From Candidozyma auris (lineage: Eukaryota > Ascomycota > Pichiomycetes > Serinales > Metschnikowiaceae): a DNA stretch of 64,000 nucleotides. Shown one piece after another: positions 9,938 through 23,511 of this stretch. The stretch's first letter is position 1, and every line of letters begins with the position of its first letter. The stretch lies in contig NC_072814.1 in the NCBI RefSeq assembly GCF_003013715.1, forward strand, positions 248,001 to 312,000. Direction: 5' to 3'. The notes under the pieces were generated by a model. It ran no database searches. It saw nothing but the letters and a program-made list of their open reading frames with translations, and was not told the origin of the DNA. The translations under genes were made by a program, and so were the position numbers.

Positions 9938-11593
9938 ATGCCAGAAATAGATGATGTGGATAACCCGCCGCATTATAGGCCCCAACTAGACTACAATCCG
10001 ATGTCCACTATCGAAAGATACACTGTTTTGCTCAAGGATGGTGAAACGACTGCCACCATATACCCAATCCAGTCTGCTGATGAACTACCGCCTGGACTTT
10101 TGGCATTCTTGTGTGATGAGCTTAATATGGAAATTGAACGTGGTGATACAATTGCGTTTTTTGATACCCTTCACGTTGAAAGCTTTCAGAATTATTGGTT
10201 TGGTGCTTTCGCGGGGGTCATGGTACTCGGTGACTCTCCCCAGCTAGAAGGTCCAAAGCAATGGGAAAAGGAATGTTTGGGTACATTTTTTATAAAACCT
10301 AACTACCCTGGCCGTGCCTCCCATATCTGTACTGCTAACTTCTTAGTTAACGCAGGTATTCGAGGGAAAGGTATTGGCAGAACCTTGGCTGATTGTTTTC
10401 TTCAATGGGCACCTAGATTAGGTTACACATATTGTGTGTTTAATTTGGTTTTCGAGACAAACGTATCAGCTAGAAGAATTTGGGAGTCACTTAATTTTAA
10501 AAGAATCGGTAGAGTCAAGTCGGCAGGAATTCTCAAGGGACACGACACTGCAGTAGACGCTATCATATACGGTAGAGAATTGGTCACAGTCTCTGACGCA
10601 ACAGTTGGCGCTTATAGATTTGACAAGATCAAGTTTTATCTCGAAACAGGCAAGTATCCGGCAATGGCTGACAGACAGGAAAAATCAAGACTTCGGTCCT
10701 CTGCTTCTCATTACAGATTAGAGAATGGTAAGCTCATGCTTCGTGATAAGGAAGTCGTCAGTGACCCTGTGAGGCAATTGCAAATTTGTACAGAAATACA
10801 TCTTGCCAATCATGGTGGAATTAACAAAACTACCTCTGCTGTGACGGAAAAGTATCATTGGACTAGAATCAAAGATACTGTGGCTGCAGCCATCAAGAAT
10901 TGCATAGCATGCAGAGAGTCCTCTAGGGAAGAACTTACAACCAAACGTTCTGTTGTGCCTAAGCGGATGCTACTGGGTTCTGCTGACAACCGCCGAGATC
11001 TTAACCCATCTACTGCGAAGACCAACCAAATGTTGCGTCCGAATGTTCGACGTGATACAGGCCGTGATGAAGTCGACACCATGTCCGCCATCCATGGTCT
11101 TCAGCATCGTGAGCTGGAGAATTTATTGACTCACGACTTATCAGGTCTTGACGATGGTCTCATTGCGGTTGTCGAGGCGGCACAGAGACGACAGCAGTCG
11201 TCGCATCACCTGCTAGATCAACAGCGGTCTAATCATCATGGATCGAGAGGCGACCATCGTACCCACAGTGCACCAACCTACGCCGCTGTTGCTGCGGGTG
11301 CAGTCGGTCCGGAGACTCATAGAGGTTACCAGGACGACTATTCTTTTCATCAATATACCGACAAATTCAGCTCTTCGAAAGAACGTGGACGAAATGACGA
11401 TGTGCCTGTTGACCCTGATGTATCTGAATTTGATCACAATGTTAATCCCGAAGGCGATGAGATTGAAATTGCTCGAGCATTAATGCAATCAAACGACGTT
11501 GAGGAGAACTCTCCGGAGAGAAATCTGCAACGTCTGAAGACTTCTGAACAAGATCGAGCTAACGAAGCAAATATTTTCTTCAAAAACCAATAA
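9938..11593 (+). CDS. SPT10: Spt10-like histone-gene activator (GNAT plus HHCC zinc finger)
   Basis: 551-residue nuclear regulator; yeast Spt10 binds histone gene UAS elements and is needed for core histone transcription. Residues ~55-215 form a GNAT domain with FFIKPNYPGRASHICTANFLVN and the acetyl-CoA loop IRGKGIGRTLAD (141-152). A second domain (about 225-330) holds an integrase-like HHCC zinc site: H288-x3-H292 and C322-x2-C325, the DNA-binding finger of Spt10 that resembles retroviral/retrotransposon integrase N-domains. The remaining ~220 residues are polar, with an Ala-rich stretch (YAAVAAGAVG) and an acidic C-terminus; they do not resemble a catalytic domain. It lies 5 kb from the H3-H4 pair it would regulate. 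Confidence 0.9.
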   Translation: MPEIDDVDNPPHYRPQLDYNPMSTIERYTVLLKDGETTATIYPIQSADELPPGLLAFLCDELNMEIERGDTIAFFDTLHVESFQNYWFGAFAGVMVLGDSPQLEGPKQWEKECLGTFFIKPNYPGRASHICTANFLVNAGIRGKGIGRTLADCFLQWAPRLGYTYCVFNLVFETNVSARRIWESLNFKRIGRVKSAGILKGHDTAVDAIIYGRELVTVSDATVGAYRFDKIKFYLETGKYPAMADRQEKSRLRSSASHYRLENGKLMLRDKEVVSDPVRQLQICTEIHLANHGGINKTTSAVTEKYHWTRIKDTVAAAIKNCIACRESSREELTTKRSVVPKRMLLGSADNRRDLNPSTAKTNQMLRPNVRRDTGRDEVDTMSAIHGLQHRELENLLTHDLSGLDDGLIAVVEAAQRRQQSSHHLLDQQRSNHHGSRGDHRTHSAPTYAAVAAGAVGPETHRGYQDDYSFHQYTDKFSSSKERGRNDDVPVDPDVSEFDHNVNPEGDEIEIARALMQSNDVEENSPERNLQRLKTSEQDRANEANIFFKNQ

Positions 11594-11759
11594 TCTAAAT
11601 AAATATATGATGGCTTATTTGCCTGATTTATGTACACTTACTCACTAAAACTTTTTATATTAATGCATTCTAAACGGACTTATTACAGCAGTACAGCACG
11701 GATCATTCCCCCAAACGATCCATCAACATATGAAATAGTCCAGTGATTATTGAGTTCAA

Positions 11760-14700
11760 TTAAAAATCGACACCAATGACCATTGCCAATAAAGCCATTC
11801 TGACGTACAAACCGTATCTCATTTGTCTGAAGTAAGCAGCTCTTTGATCAAAGTCAACTTCCTCCTTGATCTCGGAAGTTCTAGGCAATGGATGCATGAC
11901 ACACATGTGCAGCTTGGCGTGAGATAAGATCTTGTTGTCCACGATGTAAGTGTCCTTCAATCTCAAGTATTGTTGTCTGTCCTTAAATCTTTCTTCTTGG
12001 ACTCTGGTACAATACAAGACATCTGACTTAGCGATGAGCTCAGGTGTCAATTCCTCAGTTTCAACGGACAACATGTTATATTCCCTCAACATGTCCTTGA
12101 TGCTCTCAGGCAACGACAATTCCTTCGGAGCGATCAACTGCACTCTCACCTGGTAGTGACGCAACAAATACAAGAGAGAGTGAACTGGTCTACCGTACTT
12201 TAAGTCACCCATAAAAGTAACAGTGATACCATTCACAGTACCCAACTCTTCTCTAATGGTAAACAAGTCCAACAATGCTTGAGTTGGATGCTCTTTGCTT
12301 CCGTTACCACCGTTGATAATCGGCACTGGAGAGTACTTGGCAGCAATGTCAGCGGACTCCTCGGTTGGATGTCTCAACACGATAGCGTCAGAGTAGCAAG
12401 CCAAAGAGCGGATAGTGTCCTGCAAAGTTTCACCCTTTTTGACTGAGGAAGAATCAGCAGCAACAGCAACAACTCTACCGCCCAATCTCTGCATGGCAGC
12501 GTCGAACGAGGATGAAGTTCTGGTGGAGGGTTCATAGAACATAGTGCACAACAATCTGCCCTTCAATAAGTCCAAGACGCCCTGGCGCTCAACAGCCAAT
12601 CTCATCTCTTGAGCAACAGTGAACAAAGAATGTAAGTCAGAGCGGGTGAAGTCCTTAACAGACAACACGGAGTTTCTCAAGAAAGTATTGTTGTTTCGGA
12701 TGTAATTAATCAAGGCGTCAGACTCAACAAAGAGGCCAGATGGTGGCTGAGAGACCAATTCGTGGCCCAACTTCTCCAATGATCCTTGAGCTGCTTGTTG
12801 CTCTTTTTCTCTCATCAATGATGGACGGCGGCCGTCGCCGAATGAAGCTCTGACCTTCTTGGACAAGATTGGAGATTGAGGAATATTAGTAACGGAACCA
12901 AATCTGTCTCTGGTAGCGAATTCATTTTTGCCCAAAGCTTCATCGGCCAAAATAGAGCCGTCCAAGCAAACGGTTTCGTGATGAACAGATACTCTCTCAA
13001 TGTAACCTTGAAGCTTCTTGTTTTTGAAGATTGACTTGACAGTCTCAGAAACCAGGATAGCTCTGTCAATGTCGATCTCAACAGAGGCATCTTGCTTTGG
13101 AAGATTCAATATCTGGACAGGGTTGTCATGTAAGCGTTTAACAATGTCGCCAATAGTGAGCTTACCCTCCTTCACAGCCAGGAGCAACAATGGTACAGCT
13201 TCCTTGATACCAAAAGCAGGAGTAATGTCATGGCCAAGGCCCTTGGCGACCATGTATGGCAAGACGCCAATAGAGAAACAGTCAATGTGGTCCAAGTCAG
13301 CCCACAAGGCGGCCTGGTCTTCTGCAGTTGGCAAGAACGAGAACTGGGAGTAATCGCTCTGAGACAAGAACAAGGAGTAGATGGAGACATCGCAAGTGAC
13401 CCTTAAGTCCTTTGCCTTGGCCATCTTGATCAATTCCAAATCCTCTTTGAAGGAAACACCCGTAATGTGAATAGAGCGGTTATGAAGAGATGCCAACAAC
13501 AAAACAGAAGCCAAATCGGTGGCACGCGCATCAGTAACAATTGGCTTAGAGTGAGGCCAAGAAGCAAAGTGGGCTGAAATGGCAGAAACCTTTGAGTTGG
13601 CGAATTCGTTAAATGGCAAGAACAAAGAAGCAGCGTTCTCAGCAGCCTCTGCGCAATCCTTGGCGTTGGTAGCAGATCCAGCGAGACCCATTGAGAAATT
13701 AGTGTAAGCCCCGCTAGAAGCAGTGGAAATAGCATCGCCCAAGCTGTCAAGGTCAACAACAGCAGAGCCAGTGACAGTCTGAGGCAAGAAAGCGTTGAAA
13801 GTGAAGCCAGCAGCCAAAGACTCCTTGGTGGTGATTTCGAAGTCGTTGAAGGTAGGAACAAAGCTGGCCATGTTCACCAAACCAGGCAACTCTGTGGTGG
13901 TGTGGGAAGTTTGAGCATCGTTGTTGGTGACATTTAACTCAATGTTTCTGGCAATAGCCTCGACCAACAACTTAGCACACTTAACGTTAGTCACCAATGG
14001 CACAGAGTAGTCCACAGCCATACGACGAGATTCGTAACCCTTGGACATGTAGGAAGCTGGACGACGGAATCTGTTCGCAGATGGCAAGTTGATGTAGACA
14101 TCGATCATATTGTTGCTCAAGTGCTGAGTCATGGAGAATTCAGATTTTTGGTCCTCTTCTTTGCCCATGACTTCTAAGTAGTGCACTGGGATGCCGTGCT
14201 CCTTGATGAAATCGGCAGTTCCAGCAGTAGCAAACAATTTGTAGTTCAACTCATGCAATTTCTTTATGGATGGCAACAACTCTTGCTTCTCCTTGTACGA
14301 ACCGATGGAGAACAAAAAGTTCTTTTTTGGCAACTTAAAACCGGTAGAGATCAAAGATTTCAAGTAAGCCTCATACTTGTTTCTACCAAATGTAGCGACC
14401 TCACCTGTAGAGGCCATCTCAACACCCAAAACAGGGTCAGCGCCGGCCAATCTGGAGAAGGAGAATTGAGGAACTTTAACAGCGCAGTAGTCCTCGGGTA
14501 ACTTCTCACCAGGGTAAGGGGTGATTGGCAAGTCCATGATAGCCTTGGTAGCCATCTCAATCAAGTCAGTACCAACAACCTTGGAAACAAATGGGAAGGA
14601 ACGAGAGGCACGAACATTGCATTCAATAACCTTGATATCCTTGTCTTTGGCAATAAACTGAATGTTGTAAGGACCAGTGATATCCAAGGCCTTACCAATC

Positions 14701-17700
14701 TTGGCGGTCGCCTCGACAATCCTAGAAACAGTCTCAGGGTCTAAGTCCTGAGGAGGAACAACCAAAGTAGCATCACCAGAATGAACACCAGCATTCTCGA
14801 CGTGTTCGGAGACAACATGCATGATCATCTTACCGTCCTTGGCGACAGCATCCATTTCGATCTCCTTAGCATTCTCAATGTACTTGGTGATAACGACTGG
14901 GTAGTCTGGGGATACGTCCACTGCCTGGGATAAGTAAGAAGCCAAGTCCGCCTTGGAGTATACAGTGTTCATAGCAGCACCAGACAAGACGTAAGATGGA
15001 CGAACCAAAACGGGGTAGGTAACCTTCTCAGCAAATTCTTCAGCTTCTTCTATCGAGGTCAACTCTTTCCAAGCAGGCTGGTCGACACCAATCTTGTCCA
15101 ATATTCTTGAAAACTTGTACCTGTTTTCAGCAGAGTCAATCATCTCAGGTGACGTGCCCAAGATCTTGACGTTTTGACGATGCAATGGCAAGGCGATGTT
15201 ATTCGAAGTTTGACCACCCATAGAAATAATGACACCAGAAGATTGCTCTAAGTCGTAAATATCCATAACTCTTTCCAAGTTGATTGTCTCGAAGTACAAC
15301 CTGTCAGCCTCGTCGTAATCAGTGGAGACGGTTTCAGGGTTGTAGTTGATCATAATAGTTTTCAAATTGTTCTCTCTCAAGGTTCTAATGGCTCTGACAG
15401 CACACCAGTCGAACTCAACTGAAGAACCAATTCTGTAGACACCTGATCCCAAGACGATCACACCATGATCGTTAAACTCAACGTCAGAAGAATCTGCGTT
15501 GTACGTGATGTACAAGTAGTTAGTGAAAGCAGGGAACTCAGCAGCGACAGTATCAATTTGTTTGACAAATGGGACAATGCCAGCCTCTTTTCTCAATCTT
15601 CTGATGGCAACCTCATTAGAGTCCAAAAACTTAGCAATTTGTCTGTCCTCAAAGCCCAACTGCTTGGCTTGTCTTAAAATACCAAGAGGCAAGTTCTCCT
15701 TGCTACCAAAAGAACTGATCTTGTTACCAAACTTGATCAAGCCATCCAACTTGTTCAAGAACCACTTGTCAATGTTAGTCAATTGCCAGACCTTGTCGAC
15801 AGAGTAACCATCCGAGAGAGCGTTGGCAATAGCAAACAAGCGTTGGTCAGATGGTGTTTGCAATTCGGTGTCAATGTCGATGGACATCAAAGCAGCAGTC
15901 TTGTTGAAACCCAAGTTGTGGTAATCAGTAGATCTGATAGCTTTCTGAATGGCTTCTTCAAATGTTCTACCGATAGACATGACCTCACCAACAGACTTCA
16001 TGGAAGAAGATAACAATGAAGACACTCTAGTAAACTTCTTCAAATCCCATCTTGGGATCTTAACAACGACATAGTCAAGAGATGGCTCGAAACAAGCACA
16101 GGTGGACTTAGTCACAGAGTTTTTGATCTCATTCAAAGGGATGTTCAAACCCAACTTAGCAGCAGTGTAGGCCAATGGGTAACCAGTGGCCTTAGAGGCC
16201 AAGGCTGAAGAACGAGACAATCTAGCGTTCACTTCAATAATACAGTACTCCTTGGAGAATGGGTTTAAGGCATACTGGATGTTGCACTCACCAACGACAC
16301 CCAAATGTCTGATAACATTCACAGCAGTTGTTCTCAACATGTTGTAATCCTCATCAGACAAAGTTTGAGAAGGAGCGACAACAATGGAGTCACCAGTGTG
16401 AATACCCAAGGGGTCGAAATTCTCCATGTTACAGACAGTGATACAGTTGTCGAAGGCATCACGAACAACCTCGTACTCGACTTCTTTCCAGCCCTTCATG
16501 GATCTCTCAACAAGAACCTGAGGAGACGTGGCGAACGCTTTACCGCACAATTCTCTCAATTCCTTTTCGTTGTCGGCGAAACCAGAGCCCAAACCACCCA
16601 AAGCGTAGGCAGCTCTAACAATTAATGGATAACCGATAGCGTTGGCTGCGTCGACCGCCTCTTCAACAGTGGAGCAAGCCTCAGATCTGGCGCACTTCTC
16701 GTTGATGTCATCCATAGCGGCAGCGAACAATTCTCTGTCCTCAGTAGTGATGACGGTTTCGATAGGGGTACCTAATACCTTAACGCCCAACCCCTCAAAC
16801 TCATCCTTCAAGGCAATACCAACACTAAGAGCAGTCTGACCACCAAAGGTACAATAAATTCCATCTGGGCGTTCGTGCTTGATGACCTTTCTAACGAAGT
16901 CTGGATTAACAGGCAAGAAATAGACCTTGTCAGCCAAACCTTTAGAAGTTTGAATGGTGGCGATGTTTGGGTTGATCAAGATCGTGTAGATTCCTTCCTC
17001 CTTCAAGGCCTTGATGGCCTGAGAACCTGAGTAGTCAAACTCACCAGCCTGACCAATGGACAAACCACCAGAACCCAAAACAAGAACCTTCTTGACATCT
17101 TCTCTTGGGTGAGCAGCTCTGTTTTCCTCAATCTTGCCACCAGGGAAGGCGACTTGCTTAAAGACACCAGTGTCCTTGAAGTCAACAACTGCGTCAATGA
17201 AAACGTCGAACAAAAATTCAGTGTCCCTTGGACCAGGGGTAGACTCGGGATGGAACTGAACTGAGAAGTATGGCTTGGAAACGTGATAAACACCCTCGTT
17301 GGATTCGTCGTTAGCGTTGACGAACAACTCCTTCCAGCCGTCTTGCAAAGTAGAAGCATCAACAGCGTAACCATGATTCTGGGAAGTGATGTAACATCTA
17401 CCAGAAATCGTGGAAGTACATGGAATGTTATGACCACGGTTACCGAACTTCAACTTGAGAGTGTCGGCACCAGTGGCACGAGCCATCAACTGGTGACCCA
17501 AACAGATGCCGAACACCGGAGTCTTGCCGGACTCCATGACCTTGGCTAAACGAGCGACCGTCTCAGTCATGACTTGAGGATCACCAGGACCGTTTGAGAT
17601 AAATAAACCATCATACTCCTCGTGAGTGTAGTCGTAGTCCCATGGAACAACCAATAATTCGACACCTCTGGCAACGAAACAACGGATCTGATTATACTTC

Positions 17701-18389
17701 ATACCGACGTCAACGGCCACGATACGAATTGGTTTGCCGTTTTTATCAGTCTTGACGTTGTTCTTAGGCTTGTACAACTTTGGCTCCTTAATGGAGACCT
17801 TAGCAACCAAGTTCTTCACGTTCGGGTCGTCCCACTCAGGGATGTCGAAGAACTGCTCCCAATCAGCCTGGCCCACAACCTCATCGTGCTTGGTAGAAGA
17901 CTTCTGAAGAGCCAATCTACCCAAAGTGGAACCTTCGTTTCTCAACTTCTTTGTCAAGGCTCTGGTATCCACACCATACATAGCAGGAATGCCTTCCTTT
18001 TGTAACCATTGACCCAAAGAAGACTTGGCCAAGAAGTGGGAGTATTCCTCGGTGTAATGAGCAACCACCAAACCGGCAATGTGAATGTGGTTGGACTCAA
18101 AGTATTTTGGCAACTCTTCGACGATGTCACACTTTAATTCAGTGTCTGGGACACCGTAGTTACCAACAAGTGGGTAAGTGATCACCAAGATCTGGCCCTC
18201 GTAAGAAGGGTCAGTGATAGACTCAGGGTAACCGACCATACCCGTTTGAAAAACCACCTCACCGGCAGCAGAGGTCTGGGCTCCGAAGGAGTAACCTTGC
18301 AAGGCAATGCCGTCCTTGGTTTCCAAGGTCATCAAACGGTCGCCGGTGGACTCCATTGGGGGAGAGATGGGGGCAGACAATCTAGCCAT
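11760..18389 (-). CDS. URA2: Ura2: carbamoyl-phosphate synthetase / aspartate transcarbamylase
   Basis: 2209-residue multifunctional enzyme for the first two steps of pyrimidine synthesis, feedback-inhibited by UTP in yeast. Domains in order: glutaminase (about 1-400) with triad C296 (GICLGHQ), H380 and E382 (QFHPES); two-halved CPSase with ATP-grasp units (about 430-1480) and its C-terminal allosteric region; a dihydroorotase-like domain (about 1480-1830) that lacks the metal-binding HxH and is inactive in fungi; and ATCase (about 1900-2209) with [12 protein letters not shown] and [14 protein letters not shown]. Length matches the S. cerevisiae protein (2214). Codon bias is strong. Its 5' side faces the large gene-free interval. 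Confidence 0.98.
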   Translation of the reverse strand: MARLSAPISPPMESTGDRLMTLETKDGIALQGYSFGAQTSAAGEVVFQTGMVGYPESITDPSYEGQILVITYPLVGNYGVPDTELKCDIVEELPKYFESNHIHIAGLVVAHYTEEYSHFLAKSSLGQWLQKEGIPAMYGVDTRALTKKLRNEGSTLGRLALQKSSTKHDEVVGQADWEQFFDIPEWDDPNVKNLVAKVSIKEPKLYKPKNNVKTDKNGKPIRIVAVDVGMKYNQIRCFVARGVELLVVPWDYDYTHEEYDGLFISNGPGDPQVMTETVARLAKVMESGKTPVFGICLGHQLMARATGADTLKLKFGNRGHNIPCTSTISGRCYITSQNHGYAVDASTLQDGWKELFVNANDESNEGVYHVSKPYFSVQFHPESTPGPRDTEFLFDVFIDAVVDFKDTGVFKQVAFPGGKIEENRAAHPREDVKKVLVLGSGGLSIGQAGEFDYSGSQAIKALKEEGIYTILINPNIATIQTSKGLADKVYFLPVNPDFVRKVIKHERPDGIYCTFGGQTALSVGIALKDEFEGLGVKVLGTPIETVITTEDRELFAAAMDDINEKCARSEACSTVEEAVDAANAIGYPLIVRAAYALGGLGSGFADNEKELRELCGKAFATSPQVLVERSMKGWKEVEYEVVRDAFDNCITVCNMENFDPLGIHTGDSIVVAPSQTLSDEDYNMLRTTAVNVIRHLGVVGECNIQYALNPFSKEYCIIEVNARLSRSSALASKATGYPLAYTAAKLGLNIPLNEIKNSVTKSTCACFEPSLDYVVVKIPRWDLKKFTRVSSLLSSSMKSVGEVMSIGRTFEEAIQKAIRSTDYHNLGFNKTAALMSIDIDTELQTPSDQRLFAIANALSDGYSVDKVWQLTNIDKWFLNKLDGLIKFGNKISSFGSKENLPLGILRQAKQLGFEDRQIAKFLDSNEVAIRRLRKEAGIVPFVKQIDTVAAEFPAFTNYLYITYNADSSDVEFNDHGVIVLGSGVYRIGSSVEFDWCAVRAIRTLRENNLKTIMINYNPETVSTDYDEADRLYFETINLERVMDIYDLEQSSGVIISMGGQTSNNIALPLHRQNVKILGTSPEMIDSAENRYKFSRILDKIGVDQPAWKELTSIEEAEEFAEKVTYPVLVRPSYVLSGAAMNTVYSKADLASYLSQAVDVSPDYPVVITKYIENAKEIEMDAVAKDGKMIMHVVSEHVENAGVHSGDATLVVPPQDLDPETVSRIVEATAKIGKALDITGPYNIQFIAKDKDIKVIECNVRASRSFPFVSKVVGTDLIEMATKAIMDLPITPYPGEKLPEDYCAVKVPQFSFSRLAGADPVLGVEMASTGEVATFGRNKYEAYLKSLISTGFKLPKKNFLFSIGSYKEKQELLPSIKKLHELNYKLFATAGTADFIKEHGIPVHYLEVMGKEEDQKSEFSMTQHLSNNMIDVYINLPSANRFRRPASYMSKGYESRRMAVDYSVPLVTNVKCAKLLVEAIARNIELNVTNNDAQTSHTTTELPGLVNMASFVPTFNDFEITTKESLAAGFTFNAFLPQTVTGSAVVDLDSLGDAISTASSGAYTNFSMGLAGSATNAKDCAEAAENAASLFLPFNEFANSKVSAISAHFASWPHSKPIVTDARATDLASVLLLASLHNRSIHITGVSFKEDLELIKMAKAKDLRVTCDVSIYSLFLSQSDYSQFSFLPTAEDQAALWADLDHIDCFSIGVLPYMVAKGLGHDITPAFGIKEAVPLLLLAVKEGKLTIGDIVKRLHDNPVQILNLPKQDASVEIDIDRAILVSETVKSIFKNKKLQGYIERVSVHHETVCLDGSILADEALGKNEFATRDRFGSVTNIPQSPILSKKVRASFGDGRRPSLMREKEQQAAQGSLEKLGHELVSQPPSGLFVESDALINYIRNNNTFLRNSVLSVKDFTRSDLHSLFTVAQEMRLAVERQGVLDLLKGRLLCTMFYEPSTRTSSSFDAAMQRLGGRVVAVAADSSSVKKGETLQDTIRSLACYSDAIVLRHPTEESADIAAKYSPVPIINGGNGSKEHPTQALLDLFTIREELGTVNGITVTFMGDLKYGRPVHSLLYLLRHYQVRVQLIAPKELSLPESIKDMLREYNMLSVETEELTPELIAKSDVLYCTRVQEERFKDRQQYLRLKDTYIVDNKILSHAKLHMCVMHPLPRTSEIKEEVDFDQRAAYFRQMRYGLYVRMALLAMVIGVDF

Positions 18390-18828
18390 CTTTGACGTAC
18401 TCTGTGGTAAGTTAACTGGAACTGAAATAAACGGAATGGATGAACAGCACAGCAGATTTCTTGGGGGAGAGAAATGTGGTTGCTGTGTGGAATGAACGTT
18501 AAGTTAGCCAACTAGAGACTGTAACTAGAAAGGTTAATACACTGCGCGATGCGATGAGGTCAAGTGAAACGGGCTAAGTGAGTTGGACGAGCTGATCCGG
18601 GGGAATTCTAACTCACACTTATTTCAATTACCTGCTTCATCTAAACGTTAATGTCTGGTCAACTAGGTTAAGAGCTACGAAAGTTTAAAGCTTTCCTCAC
18701 TCTCAACGAAGTCAGACCCGTGTCGCCGTGATAAACATACTTCAACTGTTACCTTTTCGGGGGAAGAAACGGAGCTTGTAACAATCAAATGTCAAAGAAC
18801 AGCGATCTGTCTGGACCTGAGTATCGTT

Positions 18829-18879
18829 GAGAGAGGAGAGGAGGAGGAGGAGAGAGAAGGAGAAGAAGAGAGAGAAAGA
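18829..18879 (+). repeat. 51-base polypurine (GA-rich) tract
   Basis: An uninterrupted run of G and A only, built of GAG, GGA and AGA units, about 440 bases upstream of the URA2 ATG. Such tracts can exclude nucleosomes or form triplex DNA; function here is not shown. Confidence 0.8.
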
Positions 18880-20587
18880 TGAGGACGATGCGAACCCATC
18901 TAGTATTTATAACGCGAATGGTAAAAATTTTCAATGGCGTAACCGGGGGTACATTCCCTCGGCTGAAGGATTGTTCCACATAGTTAACTCACGTTTTTTG
19001 GAATTTCCGGGGGTAGCGTAATACCCAGTGCAGCGTACATGCAGTATCTACTACATATAGAAGCGATTCTTTGGGTCGCCCATTAGGGCTATGGAAGTTT
19101 TTATGAAGAATTCGAAGTCGTTTCAGTTTAAATACTATATGGACGATGTGTGTGATAATCCCCTTGTGTTCCTTCGGTTTTAATTTGTATATCATGCTCG
19201 AAACTTTGGGTCCTGTGGGACTTCTTGCACAGAGAGGAAATGTACCTGCGATGCGAGACTTCTCGCACTGACTCAGACGGACTCCGCCGTTTGATGGCAA
19301 GGATGAGATGAGCATCATACGTCAATATGATTCAAGGTGGGACTTGAGTGAAACGCTACAAACTTTTGAAGGAGAAATTTGTAATTAGGGATTGATATTC
19401 ATACTTGGTAATCGTAGAGGCCAGATTTTCATTGCCGCAAAACATGGCCAGGGTTTTAATTGCCAACGGAAGTAGAGTTGTGAGTTTGGCAAAATCACAC
19501 TGAAGTATAATTATAGAATTCGATTTCTTCTTCATTCCATTTTTCGGTGGTGTCTGCTTCCTGGAATGAGGGTATTTGTACTTTCATTATTGCGGCTAAT
19601 TTTGTGCAGAAGAAGTCAAGAGGCAGTAATTGTGCGAATACCTCACCGACTATCTCCCTGGATTGTAGTTTCATTCAACAGGCCAATGCATCTGTATTCT
19701 GCGATATCATATGAACAGGGTACTCAATGAAAGTAAGATTAATACATTCGGTTTAGTCGTATTCGTAAAAAAAAGGCACACCGAGCTTGTTATGGGAATT
19801 GGCTGCAAACTACTGTCTTGGAACACAAGCATCACCAATATGCTATGATTCTTAAACGCTCACCAATTCAAGAAGAGTTATAAGATTTTAGGTAGTCTGG
19901 ATCTTCAGGGCATCCACCTCTAAGGATGGTATAAAACAAGCACATAATCGAGTTGTGTGATGTTAAAATGAAATTCACGGCAGCTTGAAAGCTAGAGCAC
20001 ACCGTCGGAAATGCATCAAAGGCAGCCTAAAGATCGGTAAGAATCAAGCTTTCAGAAAACCGGTCACAGATTCAGGTGAAGAAGAGGAAATTCGTAAACA
20101 CCATCAATACAACAGAAGTCTTGCCAAATCATACATCCAGAATGCCATCCATTCAAATACCCGTTGAGGCACTAAATTTTTGTCTTCGTAGTGAATCAAA
20201 AACAATAATTTGTGTACTTCGGCTAGTGGCGTAATTGTTTAGAATAGAAGTGGACTCTATAGTTTATTGCTTTTCGTTCATTTTATCCAAAAACAACCTG
20301 TCTTCCAAGCTTTCTTTCAAAACAAGATATTCGAGAGGGATTCTCAAGCACAATCGCAAAAGCACCGGTTAAACAACACAAATATGGAAAAGCAACAACG
20401 TAAGCGGACTTCGAAGTTTTGTTATTACCTTCAATGATCTAATGACGGCTTTTTTACAACTCACAGTACGGGCTTGTATTTTAGATACCTAGCACTGCTA
20501 AGATAAAACATGGCTCGCGCTCAACCTACGCGCTAGAAAGGTGGCCCTGCTACGTAGATCCGGTTTGCTTCGCTTTCTTATTTCTTC

Positions 20588-20604
20588 TTTTTTTTTTTTT
20601 TTTT
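20588..20604 (+). repeat. T17 homopolymer in the gene-free interval
   Basis: Seventeen consecutive T, flanked by TTTCTTC. It could be a poly(dA:dT) nucleosome-depleted element or the trace of an ancient poly(A) insertion; no adjoining element or target-site duplication supports the latter. Confidence 0.7.
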
Positions 20605-21969
20605 GTGCTTCTCTTATTCATTCCTCAAAAGAAGTTGATGGAGCCAATAACTTCACCATACTTGACGGTTCCGAATCGGACCGTGGAGCCTGTGCGCTTG
20701 GACTTTATGCTCGCATAGACGAGTCCGAGTGGCTGCGTCAAGATAACCTTCACATGACACTTTACCAGTTGCTACGAGAGAAGCTTCATGCCCTACACCA
20801 GTTGGGGCGACACATGTATTAACGGGTATGCACACGCATAGCGGCGCTTAATCCTGATACTGCTTCGTTGACAATGTGTCAAGGTGGTGAAGTTCGATTT
20901 GGCGACAGAGCTGCTCGCTTAGAGAAAAGATTGGCTACTGGACCAAGGTATTCTTTGTGAGCGCACAGTGCCTGAGGTTGAAGTAAATCTGGGTTTACAA
21001 GCACAAAATGCAAGCACGTCGCGGCATAAACTCACTTTGTGGTGATTGACGCAAGAAGCAACTAGCTCACGAGACCCCTAATGAAGCCAATCAGAATAGA
21101 GCCGTTGGAGGGAATGGCATGGGCCCATCTCCGAAATAACGTTGCAGTTGGCAGCCTGTGTTTGCTACTTAAGATTAAAAGGTTCTAGACTCGATAAGGC
21201 AACAGATATATTGATTTTTGCTAGTGTTCCCCTTTTGACACCTTATTGTTGCCGATCCTCAGGGGTTCCTTTCGACAATGGTGCCGCCAATCGCTCCTTT
21301 CATTTGCAGTGATTGTGTGAAAAGGTAGCTGTCGCAAGAAGATCAGTCACGGGACTCTGGAATATGGAGCCACATGTTCTGATGCAAAGTGATTGTGGAG
21401 AACGGTACCCTGTAATGACACATACCGCTAGGTGGCACCTTTTTTTTCGACGACCTCTCCGATAACGTCCGAAGGAATCTGCATTCAGGTGCGCTCTGCA
21501 AATCACTTGCATCAACCATGCAGGCGGCTAGGATAACCAAAAGAAGCTAGGGGGCAACATTTAGATGAATTCCAACTTCAAAATAATAAATATCCGGGAT
21601 TAACAGATTGAGGCCTAGAACTAAGGATTAATTTAATTCAAATTTGCGTTGTCGCCGGTTATCCGGGGTTTATGGCACATCATTTACATTCCAACGGTTT
21701 CCCTGCAGCGGATTATCTCTCGCGCCGCCTTCGAGATAAGCGCAACTTTTGTAGTGGCCTGGAACGGGCATGTTGAAGACAGCTTGAAAAAGCTAGCATG
21801 TAGTGGTCTTTGTGGCCCCTGGAATGCTTGATCGCTTGGCTGATAGTGGGTTTAGTTGACTGCCAAGGTAGTTTTGATGAATAATACAAATTAAACGTCT
21901 ATAGATGGCAGTTGAAGGCACCGTGGGGCGGAGTCCCGACAAGAATGCGAGTAAGTGAAGTACACAATA

Positions 21970-21990
21970 GGCTCGAGTTTCTCTCGAGCC
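21970..21990. repeat. Perfect 8-bp inverted repeat (hairpin)
   Basis: GGCTCGAG-TTTCT-CTCGAGCC: both arms are exact reverse complements with a 5-base spacer. It sits inside the gene-free interval with no gene end nearby, and no run of T follows, so a terminator role is not indicated. Confidence 0.7.
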
Positions 21991-23511
21991 CAGAGGAGGC
22001 AGTGAATAGGAAGTTTCACCCAACGTGGTGAGCCCATTACACCGCAATGGGTAGTGCAATTCCATGCAAACACATTATTGTTCCCGGTATCACAATATCA
22101 CAATGTGGATTCATCCGAGCAAGAGCACAGCTGACTTTGAATGGCCCCATTCACCCGATTCGTATTACTCGTGTCCTTACACAGAGGAGAATCAGCTCAA
22201 TAGCCCATGTTAGTGTCTCCCGGACAATCTACTTCATTCCCAGCCAATCGGTGAAAGCGTAAATGCTTAGGAGGCTTGGAACCCTTAGATCAATACCTAA
22301 TACCTGCCAAGGAACTACACAGCCAAGTCCCTGAGATAACCAAAGATAGGCTATGTTAAATACTTCTTGGAAGTAGCTAAGAGTTGCCCTGGCATTGTAG
22401 ATAAGAATTTCACTAAGGGTAGACACAGTTCAAGGACAATACCAACCCCCCCTGGGCATTTCAAAGGCATTCAAGCCCTCCTGAGTACTCCTAGTGGCTA
22501 CATTAGGAAAGTCTGGTGACAAAGGTGGCCGGACCCGAACTCCTCCGAAATTTTAATTCTTCACCACAAAGTAGAACACCTCATGGTCCTTGCAGATGCG
22601 ACTCAAGAGCACATTGCAAAGTGTGCATGAAGTCGCAAATCTCGAAACAATATTTCTCTTTGTACTAGTCTTCACAACCAGTCTCAGCGACCTTCTGTTT
22701 GAAGGTGCCCCTTGGCACCATAGAATGCGGTCAAGTTCGGAACCAACAAATGAAAAAAAATTACCGAAAGAATTCCTCGAATGAAGAGTAATTATCAAAA
22801 AAATTCTCAGGGTATTCTTGCCAGACCGAATCGCCCATTGATAGTGGCTTCGGGTCAAACACAAGCTCAGATTCAAATTTGTTTGCGTCTGCGGGCCACA
22901 TGGTAGGAAAGGAGGGGGGAGGACGCCTGCGGAAAAACATCGGAAGATTCGTACGGACTGCACCGCGGGAAGGAAGGAAATCCCGCATGGTGGTTATTAT
23001 CTGTCAAATCTTGGTGCCAACGGCGTTGTTCTGAATTCTTGGCCCTGCTAGATTATGCTCTCGAGCTCGCCCCGGTACCAGGCCGGTGACGCACATGGCA
23101 CTCGCAAGGAAGTGTTTTGTGCACGTTTTGACACAATTTTCCCCCAGCCATGAAGCTAAACTCGCCGAGAAATTAATCCGGGTCGTCCGACAAAATTCCT
23201 CCCCAACAACTTTGAACTACTTACACGTTCGTGGACAGAAAGGGGAACAACGATGCGCAAGGGGACCAGGAACCAGATGTGGCTCTTTCAGGCGCAAGCA
23301 TGTGCTATCGAATGTTCACGAATTCAACCAGCCGTCCAAACAACGTTGAGCTATCCCTGAGGCACCTGCATAAAGTCCCTTTCACAGCCGCTTAGGAAGA
23401 TGCGCAAATTGTGCATTAAGGCCAGGGCAACAAACATGGTGGTGGTTGCAAATTCCAATTTGTGTGCGATACTCGGGCCCGTTGGGAGGCACTAAAATTC
23501 TCTGATAGCAG

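Noticed and set aside
9938..11593. The HHCC finger of Spt10 as evidence of a retrotransposon insertion
   Set aside because: No integrase catalytic core follows it; the finger is a normal, conserved part of Spt10.
20588..20604. T17 run as the tail of a LINE/Zorro-type insertion
   Set aside because: No reverse transcriptase remnant or target-site duplication is visible beside it.
20541..20822. 93-codon frame containing a poly-Phe stretch
   Set aside because: It lacks an ATG at its start (GTG), the Phe run is only the T17 homopolymer, and no family is recognisable.
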